From Embleya sp051903075 (GTDB lineage: Bacteria; Actinomycetota; Actinomycetes; Streptomycetales; Streptomycetaceae): 64,000 nucleotides of DNA. Position numbers and translations under genes: made by a program. The stretch is taken from contig NZ_CP182422.1 of assembly GCF_051903075.1 (NCBI RefSeq), forward strand, positions 5,146,001-5,210,000, read 5' to 3'. Each line of letters starts with the position of its first letter. Position 1 is the first letter of the stretch. Shown here one piece after another: positions 33,794-42,635 of the stretch. Under the pieces are notes generated by a model. The model was not told the origin of the DNA. It saw only the letters and a list, made by a program, of their open reading frames with translations, and ran no database searches.

Positions 33794-35401
33794 TCAGCGC
33801 CGCCCGATGGCGTCGAAGTGGATCAGCCCGTCGTTGTACAGCTGGATCCCGACCACGTCGGAGCGGTGGACCGCGCCGATCACCGCCGACGAGTAGACCC
33901 AGAACGGCAGATCACGATTGACCTGGTTCTGCAGTCGGGTGTAGGCGTCGCGTCGCGAGGCGGCGTCGGTGGAGCGTCGGCCGTCCTCCAGGGCGGCGTC
34001 CACGACGTCGTTGGCGTAACCGGTGATATTGCTCAACCCGGCTTTGCTGTACAGGAACTGATAGATCGTCGGTTCCACGTCGTCGGCCCACAGCTGACAC
34101 ACCGTGGCGTCGAAGTCGTTGCCGGCCAGCCGGGTCACCAGCGAGGCCATGTCGGTGACCTCGACGATCACGGTCACGCCCGGATAGCCCTCCAGGGTCT
34201 GCCGGATGTATTCGGCGGTGTCCCGCATCTTGCCCGCGTCGGGCACCAGATAGCGGAAGACGAACGATTTCTTCCCGTTCGCGGTGATCTGCGCGAACAG
34301 CGCCCTGGCCTCCTCCGGTCGGTTCTCCGGTGCGGCCAGGTTGACGTTCGCCAGCGGCGAGGAGGCGTCGAAAATGCCCCGCGCCGAGTCGTCCCGGCCG
34401 CCGTAGAAGCGCCGATTGATCTCCGTACTGCTCAGCGCGAGCGCCACCGCCCGGCGGGCGTTCGGGTCCTGGAAGGGGCCCTTGCGCACGTTGAAGGCGA
34501 CCATCAGGCCGCCGTTGAGCCGGGCGTCCTCGACGACGAGCCCGTCCGCGCGAGCCTGGGCGATGCTCTGCGGATCGGTGCTCAGCGTGAGGTCGGCCCG
34601 CTTCGCGCGGATCGTCTTGTTGCCCGACTCCGCGTCCTTGTCGACCCGGAAGACCACCTCGTCCAGATAGGGGCGATCGTGTTGCCAGTACTGGGGGTTG
34701 CGCTCCAGACGCAGCTCCCTGCCCGGCTCCCAGCTCTTGAGCTTGAACGGGCCCGCGCCGACCGGCGCGTGCTTGAGCTCGAAGCGGCCCTCCGGGGTGG
34801 CGGCCAGTCGCCGGGGTGCCACGAACGAGAGGTTGCGGGCGACCGTGTGGTCGAAGTTCGCATTGGGAGACGGGAGTTCGATCTTCAGCTGGAGCGCCGA
34901 CACCTCGGTCAGCTGCACCTTCTGCAGCGGGCCGCCGACCAGCGAACGCACCGAAGGGTCGCGATGCGCCTCCCAGTTGGCCTTGACCGTGCCGGCGTCG
35001 AGCAGGCTGCCGTCGGTGAAGCGCACGTCCGGGCGCAGCGTCAGCGTCCAGATCCGCGAGGTCTGGTCCGACACCAGCGACTCGGCCAGTTTCGGGCGCA
35101 CCCCGCCGGTGGTCGGATCGGTCCACACGAGGACGTCGTACAGCGCGGAGAGACGGTTCGAGTCGGCGATGCTGGAGTAGGACGCGGTGAACGGATCGAG
35201 CCCGCGTTCCTCGCCCGGCATCAGGATCGTCACCGAACCGCCGTGTGGGGGCTCGTCGGACGAGCCCTTGGAGTCGGACGAGCCCAGCCCGCAACCCGCC
35301 GCGGCCAACGCCGTCGCCGCCGCGAGCGCGAGGGCGAGCGAGAGCCGGCGGCGCGGGCCCCGGCGTCCTGGTGGTAAGGGTGTCTTCTTATCGGGTACCA
35401 C
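33794..35401 (-). CDS. Solute-binding lipoprotein of peptide ABC transporter, family 5 (copy 3)
   Basis: The 535-residue protein has a signal peptide with the lipobox LAAAGC (Cys37), then HGGSVTILMPGEERGLDPFTASY. APVGAGPFKLKSW and DPNARRAVALALSSTEINRRF place it in SBP_bac_5. Its C-terminal VGIQLYNDGLIHFDAIGRR is of the copies 1-3 type. The start GTG (35401) follows TAGGTAGG by about nine bases. The protein lacks the MDR ending of copies 4 and 5. It is exported and lipid-anchored, with an unknown peptide-like ligand. Confidence 0.9.
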   Translation of the reverse strand: MVPDKKTPLPPGRRGPRRRLSLALALAAATALAAAGCGLGSSDSKGSSDEPPHGGSVTILMPGEERGLDPFTASYSSIADSNRLSALYDVLVWTDPTTGGVRPKLAESLVSDQTSRIWTLTLRPDVRFTDGSLLDAGTVKANWEAHRDPSVRSLVGGPLQKVQLTEVSALQLKIELPSPNANFDHTVARNLSFVAPRRLAATPEGRFELKHAPVGAGPFKLKSWEPGRELRLERNPQYWQHDRPYLDEVVFRVDKDAESGNKTIRAKRADLTLSTDPQSIAQARADGLVVEDARLNGGLMVAFNVRKGPFQDPNARRAVALALSSTEINRRFYGGRDDSARGIFDASSPLANVNLAAPENRPEEARALFAQITANGKKSFVFRYLVPDAGKMRDTAEYIRQTLEGYPGVTVIVEVTDMASLVTRLAGNDFDATVCQLWADDVEPTIYQFLYSKAGLSNITGYANDVVDAALEDGRRSTDAASRRDAYTRLQNQVNRDLPFWVYSSAVIGAVHRSDVVGIQLYNDGLIHFDAIGRR

Positions 35402-35563
35402 TGCCAGCCTACCTACCTATCACTGTGGGGTTCGAACGTGCGTCGTGCGTCGGTGCAGTCGTTCCAAAAGTGCGGTAGCGCTGTGGTGCGAGGGCGCGGA
35501 TCGGCGGAGGGATCGGGCCCGTCCGCGGTTCGGGGGAGGGACGGACCCGGATGCGCCGGGGGC

Positions 35564-35596
35564 GTCCCGCCCGGATTCACGGATTCCGGGCGGGAC
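35564..35596 (-). terminator. Hairpin after binding-protein copy 2
   Basis: GTCCCGCCCGGA (35564-35575) pairs with TCCGGGCGGGAC (35585-35596), 12 bp perfect, nine-base loop. Confidence 0.72.
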
Positions 35597-35608
35597 GAGG
35601 TGGAACGA

Positions 35609-37225
35609 CTAGCCGGTGGTTCCGATCCGGTCCCACAGGACGATCCCGTCGTTCATCAGCTGGACGCCGGTGATCCTGGGGGCGTAGATCGCGGCGGTGA
35701 CCGCTTCCTGGTAGACCCAGAACGGCATGTCCTTGTTCACCTGCAGCTGTACACGCGTGTACGCGTCACGTCGGGCCGCGGGGTCGGTCGTCTTGCGCGC
35801 GTCCTCGAGCGCGGTGTCGACCGAGGCGTTCTCGTAACCGCTGTTGTTCGTCATGCTCTTGCCGTGCAGGAGATCGTAGATGCCCGGCTCCGGGTCGTCG
35901 ATCCACTGCTGTCCGAGGGCGGCCTGCCACTCGGTGCTGCCGCCGCCGCGGACGGTCTTGACGTAGGTCGCGATGTCGACGACCTTGACCTCCATCTCGA
36001 CGCCGGCATACGTGCCGAGCACCTGCTTCATGTACTCCGCGACCCGGATCGAGGCCGGCGCCTGCGGCACCCAGTACGTGAACTTGATCGGCTTGGTGCC
36101 GTTCGCGGTGACGTCGTCGAAGAGTTCCTTCGCCCGCTGCTTGTCGTTCTCCGACGCGGCCAGCTGGATGTTGGCGACGGGGGAGGACGCCGCGAAGATG
36201 CCCTTGGCGGGGATGCCCTTGGCGCCGAAGAACTTCTGGTTGATCTCGGCGCCGCTGAACGCGAAGACGAACGCGCGGCGGGCGCGCAGGTCCTTGAACG
36301 GCGCGACGTTCATGTTGAACACGACCATCTGGCCGCCGTTGAGGCCGATCCGCAACACGCCGAGCTTCTTGTCCTCGCCCTGCGCGACGGCGAGGGGGTC
36401 CACCGCGACGGTGAGATCGGTCTTGCCGTCGTCGACCGCCGCCACTGAGTGGGTGACGTCCGTGTCGACGGTGATGGTCAGGTTGTCCAGGTGCGGCAGC
36501 CCCTTCTCGCGCTGCCAGTAGTCGGGGTTGCGGGTGAAGGTCTGCTTGACCCCACGCTCCCACGCCACCAGCTTGTAGGGGCCCGCGCCGACCGGCTTGT
36601 CGGCGATTCCGGTCGGGCTGGCCCGCAGTGCGGTGGGCGAGGCGATGAAGGCGAGCGAACGGGTCACCAGGTGGTCGAAGTTCGCGTTCTCGGAGATCAG
36701 TTTGATGTCGAGCGTGAGCGGGTCGCTGACGGTGAGCGAGAGGATGTTGCTCGCCGCGCCCCGCTGGAAGGAACCGATCTTGGGGTCCTTGTGCCGGTCC
36801 CAGTTGAAGCGGACCGCCTCGGCGTCCAACACCGTGCCGTCGCTGAACTTCACGTTGGGGCGGAGCTTGAGTCGCCACGTGTCGGCTTTGCTGCCGAGGA
36901 CGGCCAGCGACTCGGCGAGCTGCGGGCGCACGCTGCCGGTGGTGGGATCGGTCCACACCAGCGAGTCGTACAGCGCGGACATCCGACTTCCGTCGGCGAC
37001 GTTCACGTACGAGGTGGAGAAGGGGTCCAGGCTCGTGGAGTCGCCCGGGAGGCTCATCGTGAGCGAGCCGCCCTGCTTGGGCGTGCCCGCGGCCGACGGT
37101 TTGGTGTCGTCGTCGTTCCCGCAGCCGGCGAGGCCGCCGGCCAGCGCGGTCGCCGCGAGCAGCGCGACTATTCGGCGGCGGGTACGACACGAGGATCGAA
37201 GGGACAACAGGGAAGTACGAGTCAC
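35609..37225 (-). CDS. Solute-binding lipoprotein of peptide ABC transporter, family 5 (copy 2)
   Basis: The 538-residue protein has an arginine-containing signal peptide (RTRRRIVALLAATALAGGLAGC, split) with Cys35 in the lipobox LAGC. The mature part shows STSLDPFSTSYVNVADG, DGTVLDAEAVRFNWDRH, KPVGAGPYKLVAW, and RARRAFVFAFSGAEI, of SBP_bac_5. The C-terminus reads TGVQLMNDGIVLWDRIG. I used GTG 37225; GTG 37243 would add six residues, and the weak AAGG spacing leaves the choice open. Its own terminator follows; a separate promoter region precedes it. Confidence 0.9.
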   Translation of the reverse strand: MTRTSLLSLRSSCRTRRRIVALLAATALAGGLAGCGNDDDTKPSAAGTPKQGGSLTMSLPGDSTSLDPFSTSYVNVADGSRMSALYDSLVWTDPTTGSVRPQLAESLAVLGSKADTWRLKLRPNVKFSDGTVLDAEAVRFNWDRHKDPKIGSFQRGAASNILSLTVSDPLTLDIKLISENANFDHLVTRSLAFIASPTALRASPTGIADKPVGAGPYKLVAWERGVKQTFTRNPDYWQREKGLPHLDNLTITVDTDVTHSVAAVDDGKTDLTVAVDPLAVAQGEDKKLGVLRIGLNGGQMVVFNMNVAPFKDLRARRAFVFAFSGAEINQKFFGAKGIPAKGIFAASSPVANIQLAASENDKQRAKELFDDVTANGTKPIKFTYWVPQAPASIRVAEYMKQVLGTYAGVEMEVKVVDIATYVKTVRGGGSTEWQAALGQQWIDDPEPGIYDLLHGKSMTNNSGYENASVDTALEDARKTTDPAARRDAYTRVQLQVNKDMPFWVYQEAVTAAIYAPRITGVQLMNDGIVLWDRIGTTG

Positions 37226-37564
37226 TGCAAGGCCAACCTTCACCTGACGGACCGTCCGGGCAACCGGGCCCGGGCGGCGGACGTGCTTGGTGCCGGGGGC
37301 GCCGGCCGACTCGGGGGGAGAGGGCGACGGTGCCCCGGGTGGAGCATGGTGGTGCGTCCGTGCGGTTGTGCGGTCGTGCGGTGGTACGGGGTGTACGGGA
37401 GTACTCGACTGTCTGCGACCTGGAGACGAGATGCGTGAAGGCCGGGAATCGAGGAATGATTCCCGGCCTCCACGAACCGACTGGTAAGGGCGCCGTCCCT
37501 TTCTACTGCCTTCCGGCGAACGGGTCCATCAAGATCGGGTCACCGTTGTACTTCTGATGACCAG
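37226..37564. other. 339-base gap between binding-protein copies 1 and 2
   Basis: It carries a hairpin for copy 1 and the upstream region of copy 2. No open frame with coding character and no recognisable operator was found. Confidence 0.45.
37440..37468 (-). terminator. Hairpin after binding-protein copy 1
   Basis: GGCCGGGAATC (37440-37450) and GATTCCCGGCC (37458-37468) pair perfectly over 11 bp, seven-base loop, about 100 bases beyond the stop of the minus-strand gene. Confidence 0.65.
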
Positions 37565-39166
37565 TCAGCCCTTTTTGCCGAGCCGGTCGAACAGGAAGAT
37601 GCCGTCGTTGCACAGCTGCACGCCGGTGACCCCGGAGTGGAACACGCCCGCGACCACCGCCTCCTGGTAGACCCACAGCGGCATGTCGCGGTCCAACTGC
37701 AGCTGGAGCTGGGTGTAGGCGGCGCGCCGGCGGGAGGGGTCGGTGGTGTTGCGCGCGTCGTCCAGCGCGCGGTCCACCGCGTCGTCGCCGTAGAAGCAGC
37801 AGTTGCTCGGGCTGCCGCGGTGCAGGTACTGGTAGACCACCGGCTCCGGGTCGTCGGCGAGGAGTTGGCTGACCTTGACGTCGAACGCGTCGGCCAGATT
37901 CGATCGTTTGACGAACTCGGAGAGGTCGGCGGTCTCCACGTCGAGGGTGACACCGGGGAACTTCTCCAGCGTCTCCTTCATGTAGCGGCCGAGTTCGTCG
38001 ATCGCGGCGCTCTTGGGCGCGATGAACTTGATCCGCATCGGCTTGGCGCCCTTGTCGGTCACCTTGGCGAACAGCTCGGCCGCCTGCTGCGGCTTGTTCT
38101 CCGGCGCCGACAACTGCGGATTGGCCAGCGCGGTGGACTGATTGAAGATGCCGCGGGCGGGGGTGCCGGCGCCGCCGAACACGCGCCGGTTGATCTCCTC
38201 GCTGCTCAGCGCCAGCACGATCGCGCGCCGCACGTCCGGGTTGGCGGTCGGGCCGCCGGAGGTGTCGAAGCTGAGCAACTGCCCGCCGGACAGTGCCAGG
38301 GTCTCGACCCCGATCCCGGCCGCGCGCGCGGCCTTGAGGGTGAACGCGTCGCTGACGTTCGCGACATCGGCCCGGCCCTTCTTCACCCGGTCGACCGCCG
38401 CGGTGCCGCTGGACTCGTAGCGGAACGTGATGGAGTCCAGGTACGGCTTGGCCGGACCCTGCCAGTAGGTCGGGTTCTTCACCAGGGTCAGGTGGTCGCC
38501 CTTGACCCAACCGCCCGGGGCCAGCATGAACGGACCGGCGCCGACCGGGTGTTCGGCCAGCTTGTCGACGCCCTCGGCGATCGCCTTGGGCGAGGCGATG
38601 AAGGACAGGCTGCGCGCGACCAGGCGGTCGAAGTTGCCGTTCGGCTTGTCCAGGATGATCCGCAGCTCCAGCGCGTCCGCGCCGATCTGGCTCTTCATCC
38701 CCACGGTGGCGTCGCGCTGGCGGGAGTTGGTGGTGGGGACCGCATGCGTGTCCCAGTTGATCTTGACCGCCGCGGCGTCGAAGACGGTGCCGTCGGTGAA
38801 CTTCAGATTGGGCCGCATGCGCAGGCTCCAGATCTTGTTCCCGCTGCCCTCCACCGGGTTCAGGCTCTCCGCCAACTGCGGCTGTACGGAGCCGGTGACC
38901 GGGTTCGTCCACAGCAGGCTGTCGTACAGCGCCGCCATCCGGTTGCCGTCGGCCTGCGCGGCGTAGGAGGGCAGGAAGGGGTCCAGGCTGCGCGCGTCGG
39001 AGGTGGCCAGGATGTCCAGCGAGCCACCGGCCCGGGGCGTGCCCACCGCGCTGGGCGGCTCACCGGAGTCGGAGCCGCAGCCGGCCGCGGCCAGCAGGCC
39101 GATCACCGCGACGACGGCGGCGGCGCGGCGGCGGGCCCGAAGGGCGAAAGGTCGTGCGTGTGCCAC
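37565..39166 (-). CDS. Solute-binding lipoprotein of peptide ABC transporter, family 5 (copy 1)
   Basis: The 533-residue protein begins MAHARPFALRARRRAAAVVA, with lipobox LAAAGC (Cys30). RSLDPFLPSYAAQADGNRMAALYDSLLW, DGTVFDAAAVKINWDTHA, HPVGAGPFMLAPG and NPDVRRAIVLALSSEEINRRVF are of SBP_bac_5. The C-terminus TGVQLCNDGIFLFDRLG is of the copies 1-3 type. GTG at 39166 lies nine bases behind GAGG. It is the copy closest to the permease operon, though a hairpin at 39329-39365 separates them, so its mRNA is separate. Confidence 0.9.
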   Translation of the reverse strand: MAHARPFALRARRRAAAVVAVIGLLAAAGCGSDSGEPPSAVGTPRAGGSLDILATSDARSLDPFLPSYAAQADGNRMAALYDSLLWTNPVTGSVQPQLAESLNPVEGSGNKIWSLRMRPNLKFTDGTVFDAAAVKINWDTHAVPTTNSRQRDATVGMKSQIGADALELRIILDKPNGNFDRLVARSLSFIASPKAIAEGVDKLAEHPVGAGPFMLAPGGWVKGDHLTLVKNPTYWQGPAKPYLDSITFRYESSGTAAVDRVKKGRADVANVSDAFTLKAARAAGIGVETLALSGGQLLSFDTSGGPTANPDVRRAIVLALSSEEINRRVFGGAGTPARGIFNQSTALANPQLSAPENKPQQAAELFAKVTDKGAKPMRIKFIAPKSAAIDELGRYMKETLEKFPGVTLDVETADLSEFVKRSNLADAFDVKVSQLLADDPEPVVYQYLHRGSPSNCCFYGDDAVDRALDDARNTTDPSRRRAAYTQLQLQLDRDMPLWVYQEAVVAGVFHSGVTGVQLCNDGIFLFDRLGKKG

Positions 39167-39328
39167 AGAAAACGTCCTCAAGCGTGGAGCAGGCCGGCCG
39201 GAGGCCGGTTGCCGCGCGAACAGCGCGGTCAGCGCCGTGAGGCTATAGCTCGACACGTGTCGCATCGAGGGCGGGATGCCCGATTCGGGCCTCGATCGAC
39301 CGACCCGGACACGGCTGTGTACGCACAG

Positions 39329-39365
39329 CGACGCGGTACGGCCGGTCGTGGGCCGTACCGCGTCG
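39329..39365 (-). terminator. Terminator of the dpp operon
   Basis: CGACGCGGTACGGCC (39329-39343) pairs with GGCCGTACCGCGTCG (39351-39365), 15 bp perfect, seven-base loop, just behind the dppF-like stop. Confidence 0.82.
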
Positions 39366-39377
39366 GACGAGAGTGCG

Positions 39378-40520
39378 TCAGTCCTGCTTCGGGGCCTCGG
39401 AACCGGGCTCCGCGGCCGGTTCGGCGTCCGCGGCCTGCACGGCGGCGGGCGCGGCCTCGGCCTTCGGCGCGCCGGTGGTCGCCTCGTCGGCGAACACCGC
39501 CGCCTCGCCCACCAGCGGGAAGTGACACGCGACCCGGTGCCCCGGCGCGATCTCGCGCAGCGTGGGCACATGCGTGGCGCACTGCGCGCGGGCGATCGGG
39601 CAACGAGTGCGGAACCGGCACCCGCTGGGCGGGTTCATCGGCGAGGGGATCTCGCCGCCGAGCGCGGGACCGGACGGGGCGGCGGCCGGGTCGGGTGCGG
39701 GCACCGCGTCCAGCAGGGCCCGGGTGTACGGGTGCGCGGGCGTGTCGTAGATCGCCGCGGTGTCCCCGGTCTCGGCGATGGTGCCCAGGTACATCACCGC
39801 GACGTCGTCGCTGATGTTGCGCACCACCGCGAGGTCGTGCGCGACGAAGATCATCGACACGCCGGTACGGTGCTTCATCTCGTCGAGCAGGTCCAGCACC
39901 TGCGCCTGTACCGACACGTCGAGCGACGCCACCGGTTCGTCGCAGATCAGCAGGTCGGGGTCGACGACCATGGCCCGGGCGATGGCGATCCGCTGGCACT
40001 GGCCGCCGGAGAACTGGTGCGGCCGGCGATCGGAGACCAGCTCCGGGTCCAGCCCCACCTGGCGCAATACCGCCTCCACGCGCGGGCGGATCTGCTCGGC
40101 GGGCAGGCCGGAGATGACCAAACCCTCGGCGACGATGTCGAAGATCTTCCGGCGCGGGTTCAGCGCCGAGATGGGGTCCTGGAACACCATCTGGATGCGC
40201 CGGCGCATGGTGCGCAGGCCCGCCTTGGGCAGCGTGGTCAACTCCTGCCCGTCGAACCGCACCGAGCCCTCGGACGGCTTGGTCAGCTGCAGGATCGCGC
40301 GGGCGAGGGTGGACTTGCCGCAGCCGGATTCGCCGACCAGGCCGAGGGTGCGGCCGCGGCCGAGTTCGAAGCTGACCCCGGCGACCGCGTTCATCATCCC
40401 GCCGGGGACCCGGAAACGCTGGACCAGGTCGGTGACCGTGAGCAGCGGGTCGGTACCCGTGACGGCCGCGGGCTTGTCGTCGAGGGCGAGCGCGCCCGGC
40501 GCGGTGTCGTCGGCCGTCAT
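39378..40520 (-). CDS. Oligopeptide/dipeptide ABC transporter ATP-binding protein (DppF/OppF-like)
   Basis: The 380-residue ATPase has Walker A LVGESGCGKST, the Q-loop FQDPISALNP, the signature FSGGQCQRIAIARAM and Walker B LLICDEPVASLDV. The C-terminal oligopeptide-permease cap with GCRFRTRCPIARAQC shows the CX...C pattern seen in DppF/OppF. A low-complexity Ala/Glu tail of about 45 residues follows. Its ATG overlaps the stop of the upstream ATPase gene (ATGA), so the two are coupled. The last gene of the dppBCDF-type operon. Confidence 0.92.
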   Translation of the reverse strand: MTADDTAPGALALDDKPAAVTGTDPLLTVTDLVQRFRVPGGMMNAVAGVSFELGRGRTLGLVGESGCGKSTLARAILQLTKPSEGSVRFDGQELTTLPKAGLRTMRRRIQMVFQDPISALNPRRKIFDIVAEGLVISGLPAEQIRPRVEAVLRQVGLDPELVSDRRPHQFSGGQCQRIAIARAMVVDPDLLICDEPVASLDVSVQAQVLDLLDEMKHRTGVSMIFVAHDLAVVRNISDDVAVMYLGTIAETGDTAAIYDTPAHPYTRALLDAVPAPDPAAAPSGPALGGEIPSPMNPPSGCRFRTRCPIARAQCATHVPTLREIAPGHRVACHFPLVGEAAVFADEATTGAPKAEAAPAAVQAADAEPAAEPGSEAPKQD

Positions 40521-41611
40521 GCGGGGGTCTCCTTCATCAGGGACGGCTTCTCGTCGGCGCCGGTGCCCGAGGCGGCGTCGGCGGCGCCGTCGGCCGGTGC
40601 GTCGGTGCCGACCGGGTGGTGGCAGGCGAACCGGTGCGTGCCCAAGTCCTCGCCCAGCTCGGGGCGTTGCGCGCGGCACAGGTCGTCGGCCGCGCCGCAG
40701 CGGGCCGCGAACGCGCACCCGGAGGCGAGCGTGATCAGGTCGGGCGGGCTGCCCGGGATCGCGCGCGGCCGCTGGTCCCGCGGTACGTCCAGGCGCGGCA
40801 CGGCGCCGAGCAGGGCCTCGGTGTAGCGGTGCCGGCGATGCGCGAACAGGTCCGCGGTGGGCGAGTGTTCGACCATCCGACCGGCGTACATCACGGCGAT
40901 CTGGTCGGTGCGTCCGGCCACCACGCCCAGGTCGTGGCTGACCAGGATCATGCCCATGCCGCGTTCGGCCTGGATCTCCTGGAGCAGGTCGAGGATCTGC
41001 CGCTGCACGGTCACATCGAGCGCGGTGGTGGCCTCGTCCGCGATCAGCACGTCGGGGTCGCAGGCGAGCGCCATCGCGATGGTCACCCGCTGGCGCATGC
41101 CGCCGGAGAGCTGGTGCGGGTATTGCCGGGAGCGCTTGAGCGGTTCGGGGATGCCGACCAGCGTGAGCAGTTCGATCGCCCGCTCGCCGGCCTCCTTCTT
41201 GCCCAGGCCCAGGTGCAGCCGCATCGACTCGGTGAGCTGGCGGTCGATCCGCAACACCGGGTTGAGCGAGGTCATCGGGTCCTGGAAGACCATCGCGATC
41301 CGGTTTCCCCAGATCTTCCGGGCCTCCTTGCGCGGAACCCCGACCAGTTCGCGTCCGTCCAGGCGCACGCTGCCCCGGATGTTGGCGATCGAGGGGCAGA
41401 TGCCCATCAGCGAGCGCACCAGCATCGACTTGCCCGAGCCGGACTCGCCGACCAGGCCGAGGGTTTCGCCGCGTTCGATGGCGAAGGACACGCCGTCCAC
41501 GGCCTTGAGCAGGCCGCGCGGGGTGTCCAGGTGCACCCGCAGGTCCTCGGCCCGCAGCAGGGGTTCGTCCGGCGTGGGCGAGCCGGTCGTGGTCGGCTCC
41601 GCCATGGTCAC
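40517..41611 (-). CDS. Oligopeptide/dipeptide ABC transporter ATP-binding protein (DppD/OppD-like)
   Basis: The 364-residue ATPase has Walker A LVGESGSGKSM, FQDPMTSLNPVLRI, signature LSGGMRQRVTIAMAL, Walker B VLIADEATTALDV and the C-terminal cap GCAFAARCGAADDLC, characteristic of DppD. Three in-frame starts lie close together (GTG 41614, GTG 41611, ATG 41605) after GAAGGTGG; I used 41611 and the exact one is uncertain. It energises uptake with its partner DppF. It follows dppC on the same strand. Confidence 0.92.
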   Translation of the reverse strand: MTMAEPTTTGSPTPDEPLLRAEDLRVHLDTPRGLLKAVDGVSFAIERGETLGLVGESGSGKSMLVRSLMGICPSIANIRGSVRLDGRELVGVPRKEARKIWGNRIAMVFQDPMTSLNPVLRIDRQLTESMRLHLGLGKKEAGERAIELLTLVGIPEPLKRSRQYPHQLSGGMRQRVTIAMALACDPDVLIADEATTALDVTVQRQILDLLQEIQAERGMGMILVSHDLGVVAGRTDQIAVMYAGRMVEHSPTADLFAHRRHRYTEALLGAVPRLDVPRDQRPRAIPGSPPDLITLASGCAFAARCGAADDLCRAQRPELGEDLGTHRFACHHPVGTDAPADGAADAASGTGADEKPSLMKETPA

Positions 41612-41732
41612 CACGCCACCTTCGTGCCGCGCGGCCGTTGGATCCCATTCATGAGAGCGGTCCCGTCTGTGTGATGGGGTCGAAGCAGGGCGCCGGCGAC
41701 GGCCGTTCGGGGGGCCGTCGCCGGTGCCGCGG

Positions 41733-42635
41733 CTACAGCTTGGTGTCGCGGACGTCGAACTTCGCGCGCAGCCGGTCGCCGATGACGTTGAGCGAGAAGA
41801 CGGTCAAGAACAACACGGCGCAGGGCACGAACACCTGGGACGGATACAGCGACAGATCGTCCTTCGCGGAGTTGATCATGCCGCCCCAACTGGGCATCGG
41901 CGGCGGGATGCTGAGCCCGAGGAAGGACAGCGAGCCCTCCGCGACGATCAGCACGGCCATCACGATCACCGAGTAGGACATCACCGCGGGGAAGGTGTTG
42001 GGCAGCAGTTCCTTGAAGATGATCCGACCCGGACCCGCGCCCATCGCCTTGGCCACCGTGACGTATTCGCGGTTGGACTGGGCGATCGCGCTCGCCTTGG
42101 TCAGCCGGGTGAAGCCGGGGATGGTGAGCACGGCGAGCCCCGCGGTGATGCTGGTCTGCGACGGCTCGTACACCGAGGACAGCGCGAGCAGCAGGATCAG
42201 CGGCGGGAAGGCGAGCAGCGCGTCGGAGAACAGGTCGATGACCATCTCGGTGACGCCGCGGAAGTAAGCGGCGACCAGGCCGAGCAGGCCGCCGACGAGC
42301 ACGCCGACCACGACCGACACCAGCGCGACGATCATCGATACGCGCGCGCCGAAGGCGAGCCGGGTCAGGTGGCTGCGGCCGAGGCCGTCGGTGCCGAGGA
42401 ATTCCGGCCAGCTGGAGAACGGTGCCTGCTTGGCCTCGCCGAACGCCTTGTCGTACCCGTGCGGGAACACGTCGGAGGCGACCAGGCTGAGCAGCGCGCC
42501 GAGCAGGACGACGGCCATCCACGCGATGGCGAACCAGAGCAGGAAGCTCGGCCGCTTGCGCGCCTTGCCGCTCTTGGCGGCGGCCACCGTCGCGGGGGTC
42601 TCGCCGACGGCGGGGGCGGTTTCGAGTGTGCTCAT
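41733..42635 (-). CDS. Peptide ABC transporter permease (DppC-like)
   Basis: The 300-residue membrane protein has an N-terminal helix (SFLLWFAIAWMAVVLLGALLSLVA region), the conserved GTDGLGRSHLTRLAFGAR segment, and the cytoplasmic EAA loop around EYVTVAKAMGAGPGRIIFKELLPN. About six membrane segments are predicted. It pairs with DppB to form the channel. Its ATG overlaps the dppB stop (ATGA). The length fits the family. Confidence 0.92.
   Translation of the reverse strand: MSTLETAPAVGETPATVAAAKSGKARKRPSFLLWFAIAWMAVVLLGALLSLVASDVFPHGYDKAFGEAKQAPFSSWPEFLGTDGLGRSHLTRLAFGARVSMIVALVSVVVGVLVGGLLGLVAAYFRGVTEMVIDLFSDALLAFPPLILLLALSSVYEPSQTSITAGLAVLTIPGFTRLTKASAIAQSNREYVTVAKAMGAGPGRIIFKELLPNTFPAVMSYSVIVMAVLIVAEGSLSFLGLSIPPPMPSWGGMINSAKDDLSLYPSQVFVPCAVLFLTVFSLNVIGDRLRAKFDVRDTKL

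Noticed and set aside
39167..39571. N-terminal extension of binding-protein copy 1 (open frame to 39571)
   Set aside because: The signal peptide with a lipobox needs the start at 39166, which has GAGG nine bases ahead; the extension is Arg/Pro-rich without an SD.
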